A stretch of DNA of 49,981 nt from DAIQNV01 sp036788215 (lineage in GTDB: Bacteria > Planctomycetota > Phycisphaerae > Phycisphaerales > UBA1924). Of the stretch, positions 15,039 to 22,509 are shown one piece after another (position 1 is the stretch's first letter; each line of letters starts with the position of its first letter). The DNA lies in NCBI GenBank assembly GCA_036788215.1, contig DAIQNV010000019.1, positions 1 to 49,981 of the forward strand, in the 5' to 3' direction. Position numbers and translations under genes: made by a program. The notes below the pieces were generated by a model. It worked only from the letters and a program-made list of their open reading frames with translations, was not told where the DNA came from and did not search any database.

Positions 15039-16760
15039 TCACCCACCCAGCATGGGGATATCCGCGTCCCGCTCCCGGGCCGCCCGGATCGCGTCCTCGT
15101 ACCCCGCGTCCGCGTGCCGGAAGACGCCCATCGCGGGGTCGTTGGTCAGCACCCGCTCCAGCCTCCGGGCGGCGTCGGGCGTGCCGTCCGCGACGATCAC
15201 CTGCCCCGCGTGCTGGCTGAAGCCGATCCCCACGCCGCCCCCGTGGTGGAAGCTGACCCAGCTCGCGCCCGACGCGGTGTTGACGAGCGCGTTCAGGATC
15301 GCCCAGTCGGAAACAGCGTCCGTCCCGTCGAGCATCGCCTCGGTCTCTCGGTTCGGGCTGGCGACCGACCCGCAGTCGAGGTGGTCGCGCCCGATCACGA
15401 TCGGCGCCGACACCCGCCCGTCCGCGACCATCTCGTTGAAGAGCCTGCCGGCCTTGTCCCGCTCGCGATAGCCGATCCAGCAGATCCGGGCGGGCAGCCC
15501 CTGGAAGCCGAACGCGGGCTCGCAGGCGTCGAAGTCACCCGCGAGCAGCGCCCCGGGGTTCGCGTGGCACGAAAGGATCCACTTCCGCAGCCTGTCCTGC
15601 TCCGGGAAGAGGTCGAGCAGCGCCTTGTCCGTCGCGTAGATGTCCCTCGCGTCGCCCGACAGCGCCGCCCACCGGAAGGGCCCCCGGCCCTCGCAGAACT
15701 GCGGGCGGATGTACGCCGGCACGAAGCCGGGGAAGCTGAACGCGTCCTCGAACCCCTGGTCGAGGGCCCGCTGGCGGATGTTGTTTCCGTAGTCGAAGGT
15801 GACCGCCCCGCGCCGCTGCAGCTCCACCATCGCCCGGACATGGCGTTCCATCGACGCCAGGCTCAGCTTCTGGTACTTCGCCGGGTCGGCGCGGCGCAGC
15901 CCGGCCGCTTCATTGATGCACACCTCGACCGGCACGTAGCCCTCCAGGGGGTCGTGGGCCGAGGTCTGGTCCGTCAGCGCATCGGGCGTGACGCCACGCG
16001 CCAGCATCGTCTCCAGCAGCTCCACCGCGTTGCAATGGACGCCGACGGAGACCGCCTCCTTCGCGTGGGCCAGCTCGATCGCCCGGTCGATCGCCTCATC
16101 GACATCGCAGACCAACTCGTCCAGGTAGCGGTCGCGGATCCGCCGCTCGAGGCGCGTGTGGTCGACATCCGCGATCAGGCAGGTTCCGCCGTTCAGCGTC
16201 ACCGAAAGGGGCTGGGCTCCGCCCATGCCCCCGCACCCCGCGGTCACGCACAGGCGCCCCGCCAGCGTGCCCCCGAAGTGCTGCTTGGCGCACTCCGCGA
16301 AAGTCTCGTAGGTCCCCTGCAGGATGCCCTGCGTCCCGATATAGATCCACGACCCCGCGGTCATCTGCCCGTACATCATCAGGCCCTTGGCCGCGAGCTC
16401 GTCGAAGTGCTCCTGCGTCGCCCAGTGGGGCACGAGGTTCGAGTTGGCGATCAGGACCCGCGGCGCATCCGTGTGCGTGCGTACCACGCCCACCGGCTTG
16501 CCCGACTGCACGAGCAGCGTCTCGTCGGGCTCCAGGCGCTTGAGCGTCGCCACGATCGCGTCGAAGGACGCCCAGTCCCGCGCCGCCTTCCCCCGTCCCC
16601 CGTACACCACCAGCTTCTCAGGGCACTCCGCGACTTCGGGGTCGAGGTTGTTCATCAGCATCCGCATCGCCGCTTCTGCGGGCCAGCTCTTGCAGGTCCG
16701 CTTCGCCCCGCGGGGGGCCCGGATCGTGCGCGCTTCGGAGAGGCTGGGAGACGAGGGCAT
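15039..16760 (-). CDS. hutU: Urocanate hydratase (urocanase)
   Basis: HutU adds water to urocanate to give imidazolonepropionate, using tightly bound NAD+ as electrophile. The 573-residue length is usual. Diagnostic stretches include LVVYGGRGKAARDW, GQMTAGSWIYIGTQGILQGT, the NAD-binding GCGGMGGAQPL and FCEGRGPFRWAALSG with the active-site cysteine. The C-terminus HHGGGVGIGFSQHAGQV is also characteristic. ATG 16760 is preceded by a near-perfect ribosome site (GGAGGTGATC), indicating strong translation. It opens the hutUGI run and is divergent from the chimeric secreted-protein gene (152 bases between). Confidence 0.96.
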   Translation of the reverse strand: MPSSPSLSEARTIRAPRGAKRTCKSWPAEAAMRMLMNNLDPEVAECPEKLVVYGGRGKAARDWASFDAIVATLKRLEPDETLLVQSGKPVGVVRTHTDAPRVLIANSNLVPHWATQEHFDELAAKGLMMYGQMTAGSWIYIGTQGILQGTYETFAECAKQHFGGTLAGRLCVTAGCGGMGGAQPLSVTLNGGTCLIADVDHTRLERRIRDRYLDELVCDVDEAIDRAIELAHAKEAVSVGVHCNAVELLETMLARGVTPDALTDQTSAHDPLEGYVPVEVCINEAAGLRRADPAKYQKLSLASMERHVRAMVELQRRGAVTFDYGNNIRQRALDQGFEDAFSFPGFVPAYIRPQFCEGRGPFRWAALSGDARDIYATDKALLDLFPEQDRLRKWILSCHANPGALLAGDFDACEPAFGFQGLPARICWIGYRERDKAGRLFNEMVADGRVSAPIVIGRDHLDCGSVASPNRETEAMLDGTDAVSDWAILNALVNTASGASWVSFHHGGGVGIGFSQHAGQVIVADGTPDAARRLERVLTNDPAMGVFRHADAGYEDAIRAARERDADIPMLGG

Positions 16761-16912
16761 CGATCACCTCCGCGTATCTTGGGGATCACAAAGAGTGTAC
16801 GGCGCGAGCACCCCGAGGCATCACCCGAGGTCCGTTTCGCTTTATACTCGTCGGCGTTCCAGCACCCGGAGTTGAATCCGAGGATACGGCCCACCCAGCG
16901 AAAGGAACGGCT

Positions 16913-19042
16913 ATGCGGGGCGTGTGGAAACGATCGATCTCCGCCATGATTCTCGCCGGGCTCACTTCGCCCGCCCTCGCGCAGAATGAAGCACCCGGGG
17001 AGGCCGACACCCCCGCCGTCCTCGATATCCGCTTCGCGGGCCTGGACGCGGTGACGCCCTCCGCGAAGGACCGCGCCGCCTACGCCGCCTTCCGATCGCT
17101 CCGCGAACGCGTCCTGCTGCTGCCGGCGGAACTCGAACCCGGGATCGGCGACGCCCGGCGCGAGCAGGGCGAGGCCATCCTCTCCACCGCGTGGAACGCC
17201 CTCACGGGCCGCTTCGGCCTCCAGGTCGCCCCGGGCGTCGGGCCCATGGGCTACGGCGCTGCCGCATGGGTCGATCCCGCCACGCCTATGTCCGCCCAGG
17301 CTTTCCTCGAAACACTCCTCGGGTTCGCGGACACCGCAGGCCTCGAGATCCGAGAGGACGCCGGGGGCCAGTCGCTCGTCACCCCCTTCGGCCCCGCCCC
17401 CATCCAGACCCTGGGCGCGGGCGACCGCGAAGCGGTCTTCGTCCGCCTCGGGCTCGACGGCGCCGTCCCGGGCTCCGTCCAGCCCTACGACCTGCCCCGG
17501 GGCGTCGCCCCCATCTTCTCGCTGCGTCTCGACATACGCGCCCTCAGCGGCATGGCCCAGATGGCCATTTCCGCGCAGGACCCCGCGCTCGTCCAGCCCC
17601 TCCAGTCCCTGGGCGTCATCGGCCCCGATGCGCCGATCGTCCAGTTCGCGCTCGGCTCGACCAACGACCGCCTGTTCAGCAGCATGCGCCTCCGCGACGC
17701 CCGCCGGCTCGTCGAGCGGAGCATCGGGGGCAGCGTCGTCCCCTTCGAAGAGGCGGACCTCCGCACGCTCCCCCGCGACGTCACCCTCGCCTGGGCCGGC
17801 CCAGTGCCGACGGAGCTGGTCCGCACCCTGATCGACCTCGCCGCTCAGCAGGGCGGCGTCGACCCCTACGCGGAGATCGAGAACACCCTGGGCGTCGACC
17901 TCGCCTCCGTCCTCGACGCCATCGGTCCCCGCGTGACCTTCTACCAGTCCGATTCCACAGGCGGTGGGGGGGTCCTGTCCGCAGTGGCCATCGTCGATCT
18001 CGATGACCGCGCGAGCATCGAACGCACCCTCGACACCCTCATCGCCCGCCTGCACGTCTTCGCAGAGCAGGAAGCCCGGGGCTACCTCCGCGTCGCCGAA
18101 CGCACCGCCCGGGGCCACACCTACGCCTCGCTCACCTTCCCGGGCCTGCCCGTCCCGCTCGAGTTGTCGTGGGCGTTCGCGGGGGATCGCCTCGTCTTCG
18201 CCGCCTCGCCCACGGGCCTCCTCGCCGCCCTCGAGCAAATCGAGCGCCCCGCCAGCCACGCCGGGCAGAACCTCGCTTTCCGCCGCGCCGTCGCCGACCG
18301 CATCCCGAGTGCCGGCGCTCTCGCCTTCTGGTACCTCGACGCCGAACGCTTCGCCGCCCAGGGCTACGGGCTCATGAACCTGGGCGTCTCCGCCCTCGCC
18401 AACGCGGTGGGGGGCCCCGGGCGCGAGTTCGCCCCCGACCCCATCATGCCCCCCTACGCGGAGTTCATGCAGGACATCCACGCGACGGGGGGTGTCGCGG
18501 TCTGGAATGTCGACGATGTCGTCGTGACCCAGGTCAGCGATGAGTCGTTCCTTGCACTGACGGCGGCCGGTCTCGGGCAGCAGGGGGCGTTCGCCGCCCA
18601 GTACGCCGCCGCGGGCATCGGGACGCTCCTGCCCGCCCTGGGCCAGGCGCGCGAGTCCGCGAATCTGTTGAAGGCGTTGACGCAAGTGCGGTCCATCGCG
18701 CAGGCCGCGACGATCTACGCGATGAACAACGAGGACCGTGGCCCAGGATCCCTCGAAGTCTTGCTGGAGGAGGGCTTCCTCGAACCCGAAGTCCTCGTCT
18801 CCCCCTACGGCCCCGCCATCGATGGTGGCCCCGACTTTGCACTCGTGCCCAACGCCGAGATCGACTTCAACGCTCAGAAGATCATCGCGATCGACCGCGC
18901 CATGTACTTCGAGCGGGGCTGGGAGGGCACCATGGTCGCGTTCGCCGACAACCATGTCGAGCTGGTGGAGCAGTGGAGGCTCGACGAGCTGCTGGCGGAG
19001 CCATTCAACGAAGGGGCGCGTGAGGCTCTGGGACTGCCCTAG
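16913..19042 (+). CDS. Secreted protein of unknown function with a C-terminal pilin-like segment
   Basis: The 709-residue protein has a signal peptide (1-23, ending PALA). Residues about 30-560 form a mixed alpha/beta region reminiscent of DUF3352-type exported proteins (assignment weak). From about 565 the sequence changes to LLPALGQARESANLLKAL..VRSIAQAATIYAMNNEDRGPGSLEVLLEEG, closely resembling the helix and globular head of planctomycete type II-secretion pseudopilins and DUF1559 proteins. It ends near 675 with MVAFADNHVELVE, like their terminal DGHVE strand. The usual N-terminal prepilin methylation helix is missing. ATG 16913 follows AAAGGAAC. The gene sits head-to-head with hutU and 9 bases tail-to-tail with hutH; nothing links its function to histidine. 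Confidence 0.75.
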   Translation: MRGVWKRSISAMILAGLTSPALAQNEAPGEADTPAVLDIRFAGLDAVTPSAKDRAAYAAFRSLRERVLLLPAELEPGIGDARREQGEAILSTAWNALTGRFGLQVAPGVGPMGYGAAAWVDPATPMSAQAFLETLLGFADTAGLEIREDAGGQSLVTPFGPAPIQTLGAGDREAVFVRLGLDGAVPGSVQPYDLPRGVAPIFSLRLDIRALSGMAQMAISAQDPALVQPLQSLGVIGPDAPIVQFALGSTNDRLFSSMRLRDARRLVERSIGGSVVPFEEADLRTLPRDVTLAWAGPVPTELVRTLIDLAAQQGGVDPYAEIENTLGVDLASVLDAIGPRVTFYQSDSTGGGGVLSAVAIVDLDDRASIERTLDTLIARLHVFAEQEARGYLRVAERTARGHTYASLTFPGLPVPLELSWAFAGDRLVFAASPTGLLAALEQIERPASHAGQNLAFRRAVADRIPSAGALAFWYLDAERFAAQGYGLMNLGVSALANAVGGPGREFAPDPIMPPYAEFMQDIHATGGVAVWNVDDVVVTQVSDESFLALTAAGLGQQGAFAAQYAAAGIGTLLPALGQARESANLLKALTQVRSIAQAATIYAMNNEDRGPGSLEVLLEEGFLEPEVLVSPYGPAIDGGPDFALVPNAEIDFNAQKIIAIDRAMYFERGWEGTMVAFADNHVELVEQWRLDELLAEPFNEGAREALGLP

Positions 19043-19051
19043 GACCACGCC

Positions 19052-20605
19052 TCACCCCACCAAAACTCCCGTAAACCCGCCCATCTCGATCACCCCCGCG
19101 ATCGCCTCGATGTCCGGAGCGGGGGGGCGGTCGGCGTGCAGTGGTTCGACGACGGACCGCACCACCGCGTGCGCCCGCTCAACCCCGACGCCCGACTTGA
19201 GGGGCCGGTGTGATTCGAGCGCCTGCGCCGCGCACAGCAACTCGATCGCGACCACCCGCGTCGCGAGCTCGAGCGACCTTGTCGCCTTCGCCGCCGCCCG
19301 GGGGCCGAAAGAGTTGTAATCCTCCATCCCCGCGCTCGTCGTCAGGTTCGACACGCTCGCCGGCATCGCCAGCCCGATCATCTCGTTGCACAAAGCCGCC
19401 GCGGTGTACTGCGCGATCATGTACCCCGAGTGCAGCCCGGGCACCGGGCTGAGAAAGGGCCTCAGGTTCGTCTGCTCGTCGACCGCGCTCAGCATGTGAT
19501 CGAGCCGACGCTCGCTGATCCCCGCGACATGCGCCAGCGCGATCGCGCAGATGTCGAGCGGGATCGCCATGGGCATCCCGTGGAAGTTGCCCGCCGACAC
19601 CACCCGCGCCGGTGCCATCGGGTCCTCGTGGATGAGCAGCGGGTTGTCCGTCACCGCCCCGAGTTCGCACGCGACCGCGGACTGCGCGTGCCGCAGCGCC
19701 GAGAGCGCCGACCCCAGCACGATCGGGGCGCACCGGATGGAGTAGGGGTCCTGCACGCGCGGGTCATCCGCCGTCGCGTGGCTGGGGATGATCTCGCTCC
19801 CCTCCAGCATGTGCCGCAGCGCCGTCGCCACCTCACCGCACTCGGGCTGGTTCCGCAGCTCGTAGACGCGGGGGTGCAGGAACGAGTCCGTCGCCTTGCA
19901 CGCGTCGAACGACATCGCGGTCGCCGCGAGCGCCGCGGGCCACAGGTTCTCCGCCCCCGCGATCAAGAGCGCGAGGCGGGCGCACATCAGGTGCGTCCCG
20001 TTGATCAGCGCCAGCCCCTCCTTCGCCTCGAGCTCAACCGCGTTCAGACCCGCCCGGTGCAGCGCCTCGCCCCCGGGCATCGTCCGCCCATCCAGCGTGG
20101 CCTCCCCCTCCCCGATCAGCACGAGGGCCGCGTGGGCCAGGGGCGCCAGGTCCCCCGACGCCCCGACCGACCCGAGCGAGGGCACCACCGGCGTGACCCC
20201 CCTATTCAGGAGCCCCGCGATCGCCTCCGCCAACTCCGTCCGCACCCCCGACGCCCCACGGCACAGTGACCCCAGCAAAACCACCAGCATCCCCCGCACC
20301 ACCTGATCCGCCAGGGGTTCCCCGACCCCCGCCGCGTGCGAACGGATCAGGTTCCGCTGCAGGTCCCGCAACTGGTCCTGGCTGATCTTCTGGCGAGCAA
20401 ACGACCCGAACCCCGTGTTCACGCCGTAGTGGCTCCGCCCATCCCGGGCCGCGTGCTCGAGCGCCGCTCGGCTCTCCGCCAGGCGCTGGCGGGCGGTGGG
20501 CCCGATCTCGACCGAGCACCGGCGCCTGGCGACCGCAACGACCTGCTCGTGGGTGAGGGGGCCTCCATCGAGGATGAGGGGGACATCGTGCGAATGCTCC
20601 GCCAT
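19052..20605 (-). CDS. hutH: Histidine ammonia-lyase
   Basis: HutH removes ammonia from L-histidine to give urocanate, the entry step of the pathway. The 517-residue protein contains the MIO-forming triad Ala149-Ser150-Gly151 in GSVGASGDLAPLAH, YGVNTGFG (60-67), and C-terminal motifs such as QDPYSIRC and SAGMEDYNSFG, as expected for this family. ATG 20605 has GGAGG five bases upstream. It lies on the same strand as hutUGI but is separated from it by the oppositely oriented secreted-protein gene, so it must be transcribed from its own promoter. Confidence 0.96.
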   Translation of the reverse strand: MAEHSHDVPLILDGGPLTHEQVVAVARRRCSVEIGPTARQRLAESRAALEHAARDGRSHYGVNTGFGSFARQKISQDQLRDLQRNLIRSHAAGVGEPLADQVVRGMLVVLLGSLCRGASGVRTELAEAIAGLLNRGVTPVVPSLGSVGASGDLAPLAHAALVLIGEGEATLDGRTMPGGEALHRAGLNAVELEAKEGLALINGTHLMCARLALLIAGAENLWPAALAATAMSFDACKATDSFLHPRVYELRNQPECGEVATALRHMLEGSEIIPSHATADDPRVQDPYSIRCAPIVLGSALSALRHAQSAVACELGAVTDNPLLIHEDPMAPARVVSAGNFHGMPMAIPLDICAIALAHVAGISERRLDHMLSAVDEQTNLRPFLSPVPGLHSGYMIAQYTAAALCNEMIGLAMPASVSNLTTSAGMEDYNSFGPRAAAKATRSLELATRVVAIELLCAAQALESHRPLKSGVGVERAHAVVRSVVEPLHADRPPAPDIEAIAGVIEMGGFTGVLVG

Positions 20606-20924
20606 GAGGCCTCCGGTGCAACGGTCTGCGGAGCGGGAGGGTACGTCCGAAAGGCTTTGTGGTGCACAGGACGGGTCCCTGCCGATCGTCAGGAGGCTCG
20701 GTTGGCGGGGTATCCACAAGGTCCGATAATGTATGTTCTGTAAAGTGCCATAAGGGGGGAGGGTCGAGGGCTTCCGGGGGGGCGGCGTGCGAGGCTCGGT
20801 TTGGGGGTTCCCCTCGGGCCGGCGGGCGTCGGGCGCGCGATGGCCCCGGTTCGCAGGCGTGGGGGCAAGGAGCCTCGGGGGTGCCGGCGCGAGGTGTCGT
20901 GGTGCGTGTCGGTAGGCTTCGCGG
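20606..20924. other. 319-base divergent intergenic region
   Basis: This lies between the starts of hutH (minus) and the cysteine-rich membrane protein (plus). It contains a plausible plus-strand promoter and, overlapping it, the most A/T-rich stretch of the region (about 20725-20750). Apart from these no gene, RNA or repeat was recognised; the right half is a G-rich stretch without clear coding. Confidence 0.6.
20702..20730 (+). promoter_or_regulatory. Sigma-70-like promoter upstream of the membrane-protein gene
   Basis: TTGGCG (20702-20707), a 17-base spacer and GATAAT (20725-20730) match the consensus well. The start codon is about 195 bases downstream, so a long leader would result; alternatively the promoter serves an unrecognised short transcript. 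Confidence 0.4.
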
Positions 20925-21776
20925 ATGATTGAACTCGTGCTGTCCATTCTCATCGTCACCGTCGTCGCCCTCCTGCTCGCGGCGGCGCTGCTTCATCTGC
21001 TGGGCAAGGTCGGGCTCGGGGCGGTGGCCAACTGGTTCTGCCGGGCGCCCGGGCTCGACATCTGGATCATGTACTTCACGATCCTGCCCCTGTTTGGCGG
21101 CGCGATTGCCGGCGTCGTGCTTGTGCCGATGGGCGAGGATGGCGTGCCGGCGGTCGGCGCTTGGGTAGGGGGGTTGATTGGTCTCGCGGCCGCGATCGCG
21201 GGGCAGGTCATCAGCGTCGTGCTCTGGGGTTGGGCCCACGAGTTCGCCAACCGCAAGGCGATGCAGGGCCCGAGGCTCGTGGGGCAGATCAACAGGAGCG
21301 TGGGGCGCTGGCGGAACCACCTGGCGGTGTGGTGGACCGCCTGGGCGGTGCCGGTTTTCGCCCTGGCCCGTTTCGCCCAGTACTTCGTCTACCCCCCACT
21401 CACCTGGCTCGTCCGGCTCCCTCGGTACAACACCGCAGAGTGGGTGAATGTCAGCCGGCACAAGTTCAGCGGGCTGGTCGGGCACGACCTGATCTGGTGC
21501 CTCTACTGCGACTGGATGACGGGCGTGTGGAGCCTCGGGACGGAGATGCTCCGCAATGTCGAGAGCTTCTGGTGTCCCATCCGGTTCCGATCGGACAAGA
21601 AGTGCGCCAATTGCACCATCGACTTCCCCGATGTCGACGGCGGCTGGGTCCCGGCGGACGCGACGATGGAGGATGTGGTACGCGTGCACGCGGAGAAGTA
21701 CCCGGGGCCGGGCGGGGAGAATGCTTGGTTTGGGCATCGGGTGCGGTTGACGCGGGAGGGAGAGAAGGTCGAGTGA
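20925..21776 (+). CDS. Membrane protein of unknown function with a cysteine cluster
   Basis: I do not recognise a named family. The 283-residue protein has hydrophobic segments at about 4-26, 45-67, 77-101 and 133-155, then a soluble C-terminal part. Five cysteines lie close together: WCLYC (192, 195), FWCP (217) and CANC (227, 230), the layout of a metal or redox site, followed by the conserved-looking DFPDVDGGWVP. ATG 20925 has only a weak purine tract upstream. The gene converges on the small PIN-partner gene with 43 bases between. Function cannot be inferred. Confidence 0.72.
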   Translation: MIELVLSILIVTVVALLLAAALLHLLGKVGLGAVANWFCRAPGLDIWIMYFTILPLFGGAIAGVVLVPMGEDGVPAVGAWVGGLIGLAAAIAGQVISVVLWGWAHEFANRKAMQGPRLVGQINRSVGRWRNHLAVWWTAWAVPVFALARFAQYFVYPPLTWLVRLPRYNTAEWVNVSRHKFSGLVGHDLIWCLYCDWMTGVWSLGTEMLRNVESFWCPIRFRSDKKCANCTIDFPDVDGGWVPADATMEDVVRVHAEKYPGPGGENAWFGHRVRLTREGEKVE

Positions 21777-21819
21777 ACGACGAGCGTAATGCGGCGTCGG
21801 TTGCCGACGATCGAGGTTC

Positions 21820-22026
21820 TTACGCGGTTTCACGGCCGTCGCCGCGGCGATGCTCGTCTCTCTGTGCTCGCTTCAGTTCCTCGGTGCGAGCCTTCCAATA
21901 CGCGAGCCTCTCCTCGCGGGGCTTGCCCTCCAGTCGACGGCGCACCTCGTCCGCCCCGGCTCGCTTCATCTCGACGCAATCGAAGGCCTTCTCGTCGGGT
22001 CGATTCTGGTCCGATTCATTCGGCAT
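21820..22026 (-). CDS. Small charged protein, putative partner (antitoxin) of the PIN protein
   Basis: The 68-residue protein is rich in K, R and E. It contains FDCVEMKRAGADEVRRRLEGKPREERLAYW in two helical blocks, a type often encoded directly next to PIN-domain genes. ATG 22026 lies within the end of the PIN gene (11-base overlap) and follows CCGGAG, so the two are translationally coupled. The order toxin-then-partner is the reverse of classic vapBC. The antitoxin role is inference from position and size; no DNA-binding fold (AbrB, ribbon-helix-helix) is obvious. Confidence 0.65.
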   Translation of the reverse strand: MPNESDQNRPDEKAFDCVEMKRAGADEVRRRLEGKPREERLAYWKARTEELKRAQRDEHRRGDGRETA

Positions 22027-22483
22027 CGATGAGCTCCGGAGGGGCGTGGATCCGCAGGGCCGGCAAGCCATGAAGGGCGTTCACCGCGCTGTACTTGGGT
22101 ATTCTACGGAAGTTCACGATGTGCTTAAAATTCCAGCTTGCGATCGCGTCGCAGCGGGCGGTCGACGCAAGGGCGACATGCAGGGCATCTTCGCTCCAGC
22201 GCTCGGTCAGGATGCCCGCATCGATGTACGCCTGCTGCACTGCAAGAGCCTCTTCGCTGACTTCCACAATTTCCGCGTTCGTGCTGTACAACCGGAAGTG
22301 CTGACGCACCGGCTCAGGTGCGCCTTGCAATTCCGCGGCGACGACGGCGGAGGTCACAAGCACGACCTGCCCGTCGTCGACGGCCTGAAAGAACGCCAGC
22401 GACGCGGACCGGAATTCATCGTCGAACGGACCTCCGAAAACCGAGGTGTCGGCGTAGGCCCGGATTGGCTGCATGCGTGGCAT
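22016..22483 (-). CDS. PIN-domain protein, VapC-like putative ribonuclease
   Basis: PIN domains are Mg2+-dependent RNases, frequently toxins of type II toxin-antitoxin modules. The 155-residue protein has the expected acidic sites: Asp12 in YADTSVFGG, Glu51 in VVAAELQG, Asp99 in WSEDALHVALA, plus Asn118 in SWNFKHIVN, a typical fourth motif. It lies 26 bases downstream of proS on the same strand and overlaps its small partner. The stretch from 21.8 to 22.5 kb is visibly richer in A/T than its neighbours, suggesting recent acquisition. Start ATG 22483 was chosen; ATG 22474 is also possible. Confidence 0.8.
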   Translation of the reverse strand: MPRMQPIRAYADTSVFGGPFDDEFRSASLAFFQAVDDGQVVLVTSAVVAAELQGAPEPVRQHFRLYSTNAEIVEVSEEALAVQQAYIDAGILTERWSEDALHVALASTARCDAIASWNFKHIVNFRRIPKYSAVNALHGLPALRIHAPPELIDAE

Positions 22484-22509
22484 CGTCGATCCCCGTCGAT
22501 CCGCGTGTC

